Origin: a virus
DNA: 42,531 nucleotides
Strand: one strand, 5' to 3'
IMG/VR virus record: IMGVR_UViG_3300021962_000217
Coordinates: 1 to 42,531 of that record
The position numbers were made by a program, and so were the translations under genes. A model generated the notes under the pieces. It did no database searches, was not told the origin of the DNA, and saw only the letters and a list, made by a program, of their open reading frames with translations. This document shows positions 31,412 through 39,310 of this stretch, one piece after another (positions within the stretch are counted from its first letter, which is position 1; each line of letters opens with the position of its first letter).

Positions 31412-31876
31412 TCAGGTTCCATCTTCTTTGACTATCACAATATTATAAGGCCCACAGACAGCACTAAAACTTTGATTTGGTGCTAACATTATTTCTGTGG
31501 GCAATGCAATATTTTGTTGTTGCGCTAGAGGGCCTTCAACACCTACCATGTTAGCGCCATTTAGGGCTGCAAATCCATAACCTTTATTCGCTATATCAGT
31601 TACGTTAAAATAACTATAAGCAAGATTACCAGCGTTGCTAAAATTCTGTCTTTCAATACGAATTTGGTTAAGTGCTGCTATGTTTCTACCAAGTGAATGT
31701 GCATAAGGTGCGGTTACACTTACTGTTCCATTTACTCCGCTCCAACTCATAGATATACCACCAGCATTTGCACCTACATTGACTGCTTGCATAAAGTTGA
31801 TGATTACTCTCACATTTTTACCAGTGGAGTTTGTATAAGAAAAATTTCCATTTCCACTTTTTACTTCGGATGCCAT
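31412..31876 (-). CDS. Small minus-strand virion protein candidate inside the fibre cluster
   Basis: A 154-residue protein coded on the opposite strand to all neighbouring fibre genes. It is Asn/Gly/Ala/Ser-rich and beta-like: SGNGNFSYTNSTGKNVRVII, NFMQAVNVGANAGGISMSWS, YAHSLGRNIAAL, PTEIMLAPNQSFSAVCGPYN and IVIVKEDG at the end. It looks like a small jelly-roll-type structural or adhesin protein; no family is recognised. It has its own late box (31909-31902) that overlaps the late box of the divergent fibre gene. It converges on the giant fibre gene with stops touching. Such a separately oriented small gene among fibres could be a capsid decoration, tail tip or exchangeable adhesin. Confidence 0.65.
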   Translation of the reverse strand: MASEVKSGNGNFSYTNSTGKNVRVIINFMQAVNVGANAGGISMSWSGVNGTVSVTAPYAHSLGRNIAALNQIRIERQNFSNAGNLAYSYFNVTDIANKGYGFAALNGANMVGVEGPLAQQQNIALPTEIMLAPNQSFSAVCGPYNIVIVKEDGT

Positions 31877-31901
31877 ATGATTTCTTTAGACTGTTTTATA
31901 A

Positions 31902-31913
31902 TATTTATAAATA
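31902..31913. promoter_or_regulatory. Palindromic bidirectional late promoter TATTTATAAATA
   Basis: A perfect 12-base palindrome that reads TATAAATA on both strands (plus 31906-31913, minus 31909-31902). The plus gene starts 26 bases from one end (31940) and the minus gene 25 bases from the other (31876). Two overlapping T4-type late -10 boxes share their central bases. Confidence 0.7.
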
Positions 31914-31939
31914 AGTAAAAAGGTTGGCGCTCTCCACCA

Positions 31940-33553
31940 ATGGCAGTACAAAAGAATTTTGTTGTTAAAAATGGCATAGAAGTAGATACAAAACTTATTT
32001 TTGCTGATGCTGGATCAAATAAGGTTGGTATTGCTACTACTAATCCAAAATACAATCTTCATGTTGTTGGTGGAATTGGTGCAACAAACTCTGTAGTTAC
32101 AGGTATTTCTACAGTTACTGATTTAATCATTGGTGGTAAAGTTAGTGCCGGAAGTACTTTTGGTGCAGCAGGTCAATATCTTGTTTCTACAGGTGCAGGA
32201 GTTACTTGGGGTGCTGTACCAACTGTTAGATCTTCAGATTTACAAACAGCGGGAGTAGGAGCAACTACTTTTAATACTACATACGCAGTTGGATTGCTAG
32301 ATGTATATGTTAATGGTGTTAAACTATCAAGTGATGAGTTTACAGCAAATAATGGTGCTACTGTTGTTTTAGATGATGCTTGTTTTGGTGGGGAGACTGT
32401 AGAATTTATTTCATATTCACCATTTGGAATTGGTATCGGTGGAACATCAATTCAAGGTATTACAGTATTAGAGGAAGGATCTCCAGTCGGTAGTCCTTTA
32501 CAAATTACTTCAATTAACTTTATTGGAGCAGCAGTTACAGCAGTTGGTTCTGGATATGGAGTAACAGTATATCTTTCTGATTATGTTGCATCTGCCGGAA
32601 TAGCAACTTATGCATCAACTGCAGGAGTTGCTACAGTTGCTCAAGGACTTACAGGAACTCCAAATATTCAAGTTGGTATTATAACCGCAACAAATGTTAT
32701 TGTTGGTGGAGCAACAACTCAATTAATTGTTACGGGTGACGCAAGAGTTACTGGAATTCTTACTATTGGAACATCAAGCATTACTCTTGATGGTTCTTCC
32801 AATACCATTAATGTTGGATCTGGTGTTACGATTGATGGTGCTGCAGGAACAATAAGTGCAACAACGATTAGTGTTGGAGGAGAAACTCTTGCGGGCGCTG
32901 GAGTAACTTATATTACTGCTGGTTCTGGTATTGCTGTAAATCAGAATAGTGGCAATGTAACAATAAATTCTACTGTAACATCTACACAGTGGGAAACAAC
33001 AGATGTAGGAATTAATACACTTTCTAGTGTTGGTATAGGAACTACAAATCCAACAAGTGCTCTTACAGTTAAAGGAAATACTTCTCTTGAAACTTTAAAT
33101 GTTTCTGGTGTTTCTACTTTTAACTCTGATGTCAATGTTCAAGGTGGTGTCGGAATTCATACTACCATATTAAATTCATCTTTTGTAATTTCCAGTGCGA
33201 TAGAATACTCTGCGGAACTAATGTGTTTGGATGGTACAAGTAATAGCAATAGATATGGTTTATTTGCTCAGTATGGAAGCGAAACCACAATAACATCAAG
33301 AGATGGTAATAATTATGGAACAATAAAACTAAATCAATATGATGGATCTTCAGTTCAGACATCAATAGTAATACCACCTTCTGGAAATATTGGTATTGGA
33401 ACCACAAATGCATCATCAAAACTAACTGTTCGTGGTGGTGATATTTCTGTTGGTGTTAGCACTGCTCACGGTGTTATTCTTACATCACCAAATGGAACTC
33501 AATATCGTCTTATTGTTGATGACTTCGGTACTCTCAGTACTGTTGCTGTTTAA
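31940..33553 (+). CDS. Tail fibre protein with GIGTTNP-type repeats
   Basis: A 537-residue fibre protein. It opens KNFVVKNGIEVDTKLIFADA with VGIATTNPKYNLHVVG. It then alternates fibre-like stretches with a small globular domain (YAVGLLDVYVNGVKLSSDEF, GETVEFISYSPFGIG, a common phage fibre domain). The later half again has VGIGTTNPTSALTVKG and IGIGTTNASSKLTVRG repeats, ending RLIVDDFGTLSTVAV. The (V/I)GIGTTNPxxKLxVxG repeat is typical of trimeric phage fibres and is also found in bacterial adhesins with chaperone domains. It lacks its own S74 chaperone but the next gene has one. Late box at 31906-31913, 26 bases upstream. Confidence 0.75.
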   Translation: MAVQKNFVVKNGIEVDTKLIFADAGSNKVGIATTNPKYNLHVVGGIGATNSVVTGISTVTDLIIGGKVSAGSTFGAAGQYLVSTGAGVTWGAVPTVRSSDLQTAGVGATTFNTTYAVGLLDVYVNGVKLSSDEFTANNGATVVLDDACFGGETVEFISYSPFGIGIGGTSIQGITVLEEGSPVGSPLQITSINFIGAAVTAVGSGYGVTVYLSDYVASAGIATYASTAGVATVAQGLTGTPNIQVGIITATNVIVGGATTQLIVTGDARVTGILTIGTSSITLDGSSNTINVGSGVTIDGAAGTISATTISVGGETLAGAGVTYITAGSGIAVNQNSGNVTINSTVTSTQWETTDVGINTLSSVGIGTTNPTSALTVKGNTSLETLNVSGVSTFNSDVNVQGGVGIHTTILNSSFVISSAIEYSAELMCLDGTSNSNRYGLFAQYGSETTITSRDGNNYGTIKLNQYDGSSVQTSIVIPPSGNIGIGTTNASSKLTVRGGDISVGVSTAHGVILTSPNGTQYRLIVDDFGTLSTVAV

Positions 33554-33559
33554 TAAATA
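33552..33559 (+). promoter_or_regulatory. Late promoter box AATAAATA between tandem fibres
   Basis: AATAAATA just after the previous stop, followed by AAAATATAAGGAG; the AAGGAG is the ribosome site of the ATG at 33579. Confidence 0.55.
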
Positions 33560-33578
33560 AAAATATAAGGAGAAAGCA

Positions 33579-35561
33579 ATGAGCATAAGGAACAGAGAAC
33601 TATCTCAATTTGGTTCTTTTATATACATTGACGACGCCACGAAGACCGTTGGAATTGCAACGACTGCGACTCCTTATGTTGGAATAGGAACCACAAATGC
33701 ATCTCATAAACTAACAGTTGTTGGTAATACTAATCTAAATGGAAATGTCGATATTAGTGGAAATACTAATATTACTGGAATAGTAACTGCCACTAAATTT
33801 TATGGAGATGGTTCAACACTTAATAATGTTACTGCTATTGTTGTAGATGGATGGATTTTTAATTCTTCAGGTATTCATACACTTTCTAATGTTGGTATAG
33901 GAACAACAAATCCAACAGAAAAACTTACTGTTAGTGGTGATATATCAGCAACTGGAATAATTACTTCTGCTGGAACAATTACTTCTGGAATTGTAACAGC
34001 ATCTAGATTTGTATCGACTGTTTCTTCTGGCACTGCACCACTCACAGTCAACTCAACTACACTTGTTACAAACTTAAATGCTGACCTTATTCAAGGAAGA
34101 ACTCCACCTGTTGGAGACTTTGTTGGTTCATCAGATAGTCAAACTTTAACAAATAAAACACTACAAAGTCCAGTAATCAATGGTACTGGTTTGCAAATTT
34201 CGGGATCAACTTCTGGAATTACAACTTTATCTGCACAACTGGTTGCATCAGGAACTATTCTTCTTCCTGCAATTTCTGGAATAGGAACTGTCGTAACCAC
34301 TGCTGATGTTGGAACAATTACATCAGGAATGATTGCAAATTCGAGTATTGTAAATGCTGATATTGCTGTCGGTGCTGGAATTACATATGGTAAATTAAGT
34401 CTTACCAATTCACTTGTAAATGCTGATATTGCTGTCGGTGCTGGAATTACATATGGTAAATTAAGTCTTACCAATTCACTTGTAAATGCTGATATTTCCG
34501 CAACGGCAGCAATTGCAAACTCAAAACTTGCAAACTCTACGATTTCTGGAGTTTCTTTAGGAAGTGATTTAAATGCACTAAGTCTTGGAACTTATCTATC
34601 TTACACTGCAGGAACCACTTATAATGGTTCCACTGCAAGAACTCTTAACATAAGTGCTTCCAATACCTACAGTGCAGGAACATCAAATATTGTTGCTCGT
34701 GATAGTTCTGGTAACTTCAGTGCAGGTACAATTACTGCAACATTAAGTGGAACTGCAACCAATGCAACAAATGTTAATCTTACTTCTGGAGCTTCGACTA
34801 GTAATTTTGTAATATTTTCAGAAGCAGCAACAGGAAATCAACCACTTAAAACTGATGCTGGATTAACATATAATGCGTCTACAAATATTTTAGGAGCAAG
34901 TATTTCTGGTACAGCAACAAATGCAACTAATGTAACTCTTACTGCTTCTACAACTGCATCTGCATTTAAGGTTCCTTTTGCGAATACAACCGTCTCTACC
35001 ACTGGAAACTATGGGTTGCTTCAAGATTCTACAGCAACTTTTACTTATAATCCTTCAACAAATACACTTACTTGTGGTACGTTTTCTGGAGCTCTTTTTG
35101 GTAATGCAGACACTGCTACCAATGCTACAACAGCAGGTACAGCAGACGCATTAAATATTAGTAATAATTATAGAGTTAATTCTTTTGGAGTTGGTACTAA
35201 CGCATCAGGAACTGCTGGAGAGATTAGAGCAACCTCAAATATCACGGCATATTATTCTGATGATCGTCTAAAAACAAAATTAGGTAATATTGAGAATGCT
35301 CTTGAAAAAGTATGTAGTCTCAATGGATTTTATTATGAAGCAAATGAAGTTGCACAAAAACTTGGTTATAAAGTAAAAAGAGAAGTTGGTGTTAGTGCTC
35401 AAGAAGTAGAAAAAATTCTACCAGAAATCGTAACTGGAGCACCAATTGATGAACAATATAAAACTATATACTATGACAAATTGATACCACTTTTAATTGA
35501 ATCTATTAAAGAACTTAGAGAGGAAGTTAAAATTCTTAAAGAAAAATTAGGAGAGAATTGA
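33579..35561 (+). CDS. Tail fibre with tandem repeats and C-terminal S74 chaperone
   Basis: A 660-residue fibre related to the preceding gene (GIGTTNASHKLTVVG and GIGTTNPTEKLTVSG repeats). Residues about 258-310 contain NADIAVGAGITYGKLSLTNS, duplicated exactly at the DNA level (66-base unit), a repeat family seen in fibres as VxxADIxxGAxIxxxKL. After many GTATNATNV-type turns comes the S74 domain from about residue 557: YYSDDRLKTKLGNIENALEK, VKREVGVSAQEVEKILPEIV, YDKLIPLLIESIKELREEVK and a coiled-coil end. It should trimerise and self-cleave at the SD serine. The second S74 fibre of the window is at 21252. Start supported by AAGGAG. Confidence 0.85.
   Translation: MSIRNRELSQFGSFIYIDDATKTVGIATTATPYVGIGTTNASHKLTVVGNTNLNGNVDISGNTNITGIVTATKFYGDGSTLNNVTAIVVDGWIFNSSGIHTLSNVGIGTTNPTEKLTVSGDISATGIITSAGTITSGIVTASRFVSTVSSGTAPLTVNSTTLVTNLNADLIQGRTPPVGDFVGSSDSQTLTNKTLQSPVINGTGLQISGSTSGITTLSAQLVASGTILLPAISGIGTVVTTADVGTITSGMIANSSIVNADIAVGAGITYGKLSLTNSLVNADIAVGAGITYGKLSLTNSLVNADISATAAIANSKLANSTISGVSLGSDLNALSLGTYLSYTAGTTYNGSTARTLNISASNTYSAGTSNIVARDSSGNFSAGTITATLSGTATNATNVNLTSGASTSNFVIFSEAATGNQPLKTDAGLTYNASTNILGASISGTATNATNVTLTASTTASAFKVPFANTTVSTTGNYGLLQDSTATFTYNPSTNTLTCGTFSGALFGNADTATNATTAGTADALNISNNYRVNSFGVGTNASGTAGEIRATSNITAYYSDDRLKTKLGNIENALEKVCSLNGFYYEANEVAQKLGYKVKREVGVSAQEVEKILPEIVTGAPIDEQYKTIYYDKLIPLLIESIKELREEVKILKEKLGEN
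34350..34496 (+). repeat. Perfect 66-base tandem duplication in a fibre gene
   Basis: Two identical 66-base units (34350-34415 and 34416-34481) plus a 15-base third partial copy to 34496. In frame; each unit adds 22 residues (VNADIAVGAGITYGKLSLTN plus SL). Perfect identity suggests very recent duplication. Confidence 0.95.
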
Positions 35562-35562
35562 T

Positions 35563-36765
35563 ATGGTATTACCTGGTTCTGGTCCAATGGCCGCGAGTGC
35601 AATTAATGGCGAATTGGGAAGACCATCAACTACTGCTTTTCCCTTAAATGGACCATCTGAAAGATCTCTTGCAGGGAAACCAACAACTAATTCACAAATA
35701 TCTTATTCTGATTTTTATGGAAAATTTTTGGGATATTTGGCATCTTCAACTGGCGCAACAGTAAAAGATGTTGGTGGATATAGATATCATATTTTTTATG
35801 GTCCAGGAACTTTTACAGTATCAAGAAATTCAACAAACCCCAGTAGTACAATAGAATTTGTTGTTGTAGGTGGTGGGGGCGGTGGTGGTGTAACGTCAGG
35901 ATACAATGGAACTGGTGGCGGTGGCGGCGGTCAAGTTTGGGGTGGAAGTAGAAATGGAAATTTAATTGGAACATATCCCGTAAGCGTTGGTGGTGGAGGT
36001 GCAGGAGCATCCGTTAATACCTCTCAGGGAAGTGTTGGATCTATTTCTCTCACACCGTTTACACCAACAGGTTTTTATGCAGGTGGAGGAGGTGGTGGAG
36101 GAAGTAGCTCTACAGGTGCTAGAAATGGAACTCCAGGAAACCAAGTTGGAAGTGTTGGGCAAGGATCTGGTGGTGGTGGTGCTACATCTGGATCTGGTGA
36201 TCCTACTTTACCAAACATCGGAGGAACAGGTGCTCCAGATATAAATGGAGTGGGACAGTCTGCAGATTGGGCAAATCCTGGTGGAAATGGTCTAGGAAGT
36301 GGAATTTCTCCACAACCGACTCCACAAGCAATTCTAAATCAAAGAGCAGGCGGTGGTGGCGGTGGCGCTAGTCCTGGTGGCGGAGGAGGCGGTGGTTTTA
36401 CTACACCTTCTCCTTATGGAACTGTTGGAAGAGGTGGTTTTGGTGGTGCTGCCGTTCCACAACCAGTATTTGCTGGAGCTGCTATATACGGCGTCGGTGC
36501 CGTTGGTGGTGGTGGCGGCGGTGGTGGATTTTTTGGAGGAAATGGTGCTTATGATGGCGGAAGTTATGAAGGTCCTGGATATGGCGGTGGAGTTTATATT
36601 CAACTTTACAATCCAACAAGATATCCTGGTGGAGCAAAAAGAGCAGAACCAAGTGATGCTGGAACAGGTGGTGGGGGAGGTGGCGGAGCACCAATAGGTT
36701 CTCCGGCAGGTCAAACAGCAGGAAATGGTGGATCTGGTATTATAATTTTTAGATATACAATATAA
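35563..36765 (+). CDS. Poly-glycine adhesin, gp38/receptor-binding-like
   Basis: A 400-residue protein. The N-terminus (MAASAINGELGRPSTTAFPL, ISYSDFYGKFLGY) and a beta segment (YRYHIFYGPGTFTVSRNSTN, IEFVVVGGGGGGG) lead into about 290 residues of glycine-rich motifs separated by variable loops (GGGGGGQVWGG, GGGGAGASVN, GGGGGGFTTP, GGGGGGGGFFGG, GGGGGGGAP), ending GNGGSGIIIFRYTI. This Gly-rich architecture resembles T2-type gp38 adhesins, where polyglycine helices form a scaffold and the loops between bind the receptor. The loops would be the host-range determinants. One base after the S74 fibre gene. Antisense frames in this stretch are low-complexity artefacts. Confidence 0.75.
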   Translation: MVLPGSGPMAASAINGELGRPSTTAFPLNGPSERSLAGKPTTNSQISYSDFYGKFLGYLASSTGATVKDVGGYRYHIFYGPGTFTVSRNSTNPSSTIEFVVVGGGGGGGVTSGYNGTGGGGGGQVWGGSRNGNLIGTYPVSVGGGGAGASVNTSQGSVGSISLTPFTPTGFYAGGGGGGGSSSTGARNGTPGNQVGSVGQGSGGGGATSGSGDPTLPNIGGTGAPDINGVGQSADWANPGGNGLGSGISPQPTPQAILNQRAGGGGGGASPGGGGGGGFTTPSPYGTVGRGGFGGAAVPQPVFAGAAIYGVGAVGGGGGGGGFFGGNGAYDGGSYEGPGYGGGVYIQLYNPTRYPGGAKRAEPSDAGTGGGGGGGAPIGSPAGQTAGNGGSGIIIFRYTI

Positions 36766-36781
36766 ATTGGAGGAAATTAAA

Positions 36782-37174
36782 ATGGCACATTTTGCAGAAC
36801 TAAATGAAAATAATGAGGTAATTTACGTAACTTATATACCTAACGATTACTTAAAAGAAATTATGGTTCATGGAAAAACTGAAGAAGAAGCAGGAATATG
36901 GCATCTTCATATGAATCATGGAGAACATAGAAGATGGGTTCAAACGAGTTACAACAACAATATTCGCGGTACATATGCTGGTCTAGGATATTTTTATGAT
37001 GAAGACTTGGATGCATTTTTACCTCCACAACCATTTCCTTCTTGGACACTAAATCGCGAAAATAAAACTTGGGAACCACCATTGCCAATGCCAGAATATC
37101 CACCAGAAGTAGTTGAATCTATGTCTGGAGAGTATTATTGGAATGAAGAAAATCAAAATTGGATTTTAGGATAA
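36782..37174 (+). CDS. Conserved cyanophage structural protein of unknown function
   Basis: A 130-residue protein. The ATG at 36782 is supported by GGAGG (36769-36773); an in-frame TTG at 36767 would precede the ribosome site. It begins AHFAELNENNEVIYVTYIPN and continues with RRWVQTSYNNNIRGTYAGLG, YFYDEDLDAFLPPQPFPSWT and a Pro-rich end (EPPLPMPEYPPE). The WVQTSYNxNIRxxxAGxGYxYDxxxDAFxPPxPFPSW pattern recurs in small proteins of marine cyanophages, usually beside fibre genes. Its function is unknown; fibre attachment or tip protein is a guess. Followed by the perfect sigma70-type promoter at 37186. Confidence 0.7.
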   Translation: MAHFAELNENNEVIYVTYIPNDYLKEIMVHGKTEEEAGIWHLHMNHGEHRRWVQTSYNNNIRGTYAGLGYFYDEDLDAFLPPQPFPSWTLNRENKTWEPPLPMPEYPPEVVESMSGEYYWNEENQNWILG

Positions 37175-37185
37175 GTAACCAATAA

Positions 37186-37214
37186 TTGACATTAAAACTA
37201 TAGTAATATATAAT
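37186..37214 (+). promoter_or_regulatory. Perfect-consensus sigma70 promoter of the oxygenase pair
   Basis: TTGACA at 37186-37191, 17-base spacer, TATAAT at 37209-37214: no mismatch in either box and optimal spacing. It lies in an intergenic gap, 31 bases before the start at 37245, with AAGGAG in the predicted leader. Confidence 0.8.
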
Positions 37215-37244
37215 ATCTCTGAATAGATTATAAGGAGTTTGGAA

Positions 37245-37880
37245 TTGGCATATCAATCAATTTGGTATTTTACAAATATACCTAATAATATTATCGATAT
37301 TGTTGAAGAAGATCTTAAAGATAACTTTGATAGCCAACTACAAGATTCAAAAGTTGGTGAAGGTGATTTTGGAACTGTAGATAAAGATAAAAGAAATGCA
37401 AGAAATGCCTGGGTTCCAACAACTCACTGGATTGCAGGATTTGTTTGGCATTATGTGCAGAGAGCAAATCGTGAAAACTTTTTATATGATCTAACTAATA
37501 TTGATGGAGAATCTCTTCAATATACTGTATATGGAAAAGGTGAATATTACGGTTGGCATAATGATGCAGGACTTTCTTCACATTACAAACCAGTATCGGG
37601 AGGTAACCGTGGACATGATGGAGAAATTCTTCAGGACTTTGTAAATGAGAATTGTGAAAAAGTAAGAAAACTGTCGTTTAGTTTGCTTCTTTCTGATCCA
37701 GATACTTATGAGGGTGGAAACTTACAATTCTTAGATGAAACAGGAAAGCCTTATGTTGCTCCAAGACAAAGAGGAACCATTATTCTTTTTGATTCTCGCT
37801 CACAACATAGAGTTCAAAAAGTAACTAAAGGTGTTCGTAAAAGTCTTGTTGGATGGACAGTTGGACCACGTTGGAAGTGA
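37245..37880 (+). CDS. 2-oxoglutarate/Fe(II) oxygenase, prolyl-hydroxylase-like
   Basis: A 211-residue double-stranded beta-helix oxygenase. Iron ligands are visible as His105-x-Asp107 in GWHNDAGL and the distal His188 in DSRSQHRVQ; Arg198 in KGVRKSLVGW fits the 2-oxoglutarate carboxylate. The EGGNLQFLD and RQRGTIILFDS segments are typical of the PiuC / prolyl-4-hydroxylase-like branch. The start is TTG at 37245, because AAGGAG (37232-37237) lies 7 bases upstream, whereas the TTG at 37239 is too close. Substrate unknown: protein hydroxylation of fibre proteins or nucleic-acid demethylation are options. First gene after a perfect sigma70-type promoter, so probably expressed early despite the fibre neighbours. 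Seven bases before the second oxygenase. Confidence 0.9.
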   Translation: MAYQSIWYFTNIPNNIIDIVEEDLKDNFDSQLQDSKVGEGDFGTVDKDKRNARNAWVPTTHWIAGFVWHYVQRANRENFLYDLTNIDGESLQYTVYGKGEYYGWHNDAGLSSHYKPVSGGNRGHDGEILQDFVNENCEKVRKLSFSLLLSDPDTYEGGNLQFLDETGKPYVAPRQRGTIILFDSRSQHRVQKVTKGVRKSLVGWTVGPRWK

Positions 37881-37887
37881 GGTAAAA

Positions 37888-38604
37888 ATGACAGAAAAAA
37901 TGGTACAAGAACAAATTGACTGGCAAGAATTAATCAACTCTGGAACATCACCAACAAATAATAAACAATTTGATAGAGATGGATACTTAGTTTTAAGAAA
38001 TCTATGGAATCCACAAGACCTTTATTGTGAACCACCAAAAGAAAAAGGGCAATACAATTATTTTGGAAAAATTGACAAGTTTAGCTATTGTCCTGTAGAA
38101 AATCAAGTTGAAGGATCAACTTCAAGATACTATTGGCCACCTTATAAATTTGCACATTCTCAAATTCGTATGAAACTTGAGAAAGCAATTGGTAAAAAAC
38201 TTTATAATACTTATTACTATGATAGGTTTTATAATCCAGGACAAGCATTAGCAAATCACGCAGACCGTCCTGCTTGCGAAATTTCTGTGACCATTCACGT
38301 AAGCAGTAATGTCAGCAATCCTTGGCCCATCTGGATTAAAACACCGGACACTTATAGTGATGATAAAAAAACTGAGATTATTAAAAAAGGAGAAAATCGT
38401 TCAGTGATTCTTCATCCTGGTGATGGAATGGTTTATAAAGGATGTGAAAGACCACATTGGAGAGAACCACTTCCAAAAGAATATAAAAAAACTTGGTATG
38501 TCAAGAAAGTAGAGAAAGAAGGATTGTATTATCATCAGATTTTCTTTCACTATGTTCTCGCTGATGGAGAAAGATCACATTTTGCATTTGATAGAGGCAA
38601 TTAA
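37888..38604 (+). CDS. Second 2OG-Fe(II) oxygenase-like protein
   Basis: A 238-residue protein of the 2OG-Fe(II) group, distinct from its neighbour. Iron-binding residues His124-x-Asp126 (LANHADRPACE), His190 (RPHWREPL) with Arg192 downstream, in a jelly-roll setting (EISVTIHVSSN, PWPIWIKTPD, SVILHPGDGMVYKGCERPHW, YYHQIFFHYVLADG). The start at 37888 (MTEKMVQEQI) follows the stop of the first oxygenase by 7 bases. The frame is open upstream to 37831 but that part overlaps the first oxygenase out of frame. The pair probably forms a single early operon from the promoter at 37186 and may act on the same or successive substrates. Substrate unknown. Confidence 0.8.
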   Translation: MTEKMVQEQIDWQELINSGTSPTNNKQFDRDGYLVLRNLWNPQDLYCEPPKEKGQYNYFGKIDKFSYCPVENQVEGSTSRYYWPPYKFAHSQIRMKLEKAIGKKLYNTYYYDRFYNPGQALANHADRPACEISVTIHVSSNVSNPWPIWIKTPDTYSDDKKTEIIKKGENRSVILHPGDGMVYKGCERPHWREPLPKEYKKTWYVKKVEKEGLYYHQIFFHYVLADGERSHFAFDRGN

Positions 38605-38606
38605 TA

Positions 38607-38615
38607 CAATAAATA
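38607..38615 (+). promoter_or_regulatory. Late promoter box CAATAAATA
   Basis: CAATAAATACTTAAAA right after the second oxygenase stop, 20 bases before the ATG at 38636. It would return transcription to the late programme. Confidence 0.55.
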
Positions 38616-38635
38616 CTTAAAAATCCTAAAGAAAA

Positions 38636-38971
38636 ATGGCAGTTGCTGAAGTTACAAATATAGTGATTGAGAAAGGAACTGATTTTGAAGCAACTTTTAG
38701 TCTGTTTGATCCTGACCAGTCTGCATCAGTACTAACTGGTCTAACAACCACTTATGCATCAATTCGTAAGTATCCCGATGCAACAGCAGGTGAAGAGTTT
38801 TCAAAGACAATCACTGCAGGAACTGGAACCATTAAACTTACACTGACTGCAACTCAAACTGCAAATCTCAAAGCAGGAAGAAATTATTTTGATGTTGTTC
38901 TTACAATAGGTGGAAAGAAAACAAAAGTCATTAAAGGAACTGCAATCGTAGAAGAGAGTGCATCCGTATGA
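38636..38971 (+). CDS. Small fibre-associated virion protein, conserved in cyanophages
   Basis: A 111-residue beta-rich protein: VTNIVIEKGTDFEATFSLFD, ATTYASIRKYP-like TTYASIRKYPDAT, GTIKLTLTATQTANLKAGRN and YFDVVLTIGGKKTKVIKGTA. The pattern of IxxGTDFxxTFxLxxPDxSxxxLTG...YxxxIRKxxxA...F...I...GxIxLxLTxxQTxxLxxGRxxYDVxIT is common to small baseplate upper-fibre or BppU-like N-terminal domains. In other phages these join fibres to the baseplate. Overlaps the next gene by 4 bases (ATGA). Confidence 0.75.
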   Translation: MAVAEVTNIVIEKGTDFEATFSLFDPDQSASVLTGLTTTYASIRKYPDATAGEEFSKTITAGTGTIKLTLTATQTANLKAGRNYFDVVLTIGGKKTKVIKGTAIVEESASV

Positions 38972-39306
38972 CTTATAAAGTTACTTTTTCTTCTGGTAAT
39001 AATTACTCTGCTAAAATTTCTCAACCATCTAATTATAAAACAACTCTTGTTACTCAAGTAGAAATTATGCCACAGAATCTTAACGAACTTACAGACGTAG
39101 AAATCAGTGGTAATAATGACAAATATGTATTAATGTTTGATGCAGCATCTGGAAAATGGAAAGATGTAAATCCAGACACAGTTCTCAACGCTGCTGCAGC
39201 AACTGAAACAACACAACCAGGACTTGTTGGTTATGCAACTGCATTCCTAGATCGTGTTGATATTGATCTTGATGATCGTATTGACCTAGATGCGGGTGGT
39301 TTTTAA
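38968..39306 (+). CDS. Small structural protein of unknown function
   Basis: A 112-residue protein. It opens with a short beta segment (YKVTFSSGNNYSAKISQPSN), has a MPQNLNELTDVEISGNNDKY fibre-like stretch (the LxELTDVxxS... pattern found in phage fibre proteins), and ends DRVDIDLDDRIDLDAGGF, an acidic repetitive tail. No known family is recognised. Four-base overlap with the previous gene; the next late box and fibre follow. A fibre adaptor is a reasonable guess. Confidence 0.65.
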   Translation: MTYKVTFSSGNNYSAKISQPSNYKTTLVTQVEIMPQNLNELTDVEISGNNDKYVLMFDAASGKWKDVNPDTVLNAAAATETTQPGLVGYATAFLDRVDIDLDDRIDLDAGGF

Positions 39307-39310
39307 TATT

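Noticed and set aside
31402-31419. GAACCT/AGGTTC hairpin over the two convergent stop codons as a bidirectional terminator
   Set aside because: Only 6 base pairs and no T tract on either side; it follows from the codons at the two gene ends.
36334-36714. Long antisense frames opposite the glycine-rich adhesin
   Set aside because: They arise because GGN codons read backwards give stop-free low-complexity Ser/Thr/Cys runs; no start context or family.
38072-38100. TTGACA with TAGAAA at 18 bases inside the second oxygenase gene
   Set aside because: Weak -10 and mid-gene, with no downstream gene start within reach.
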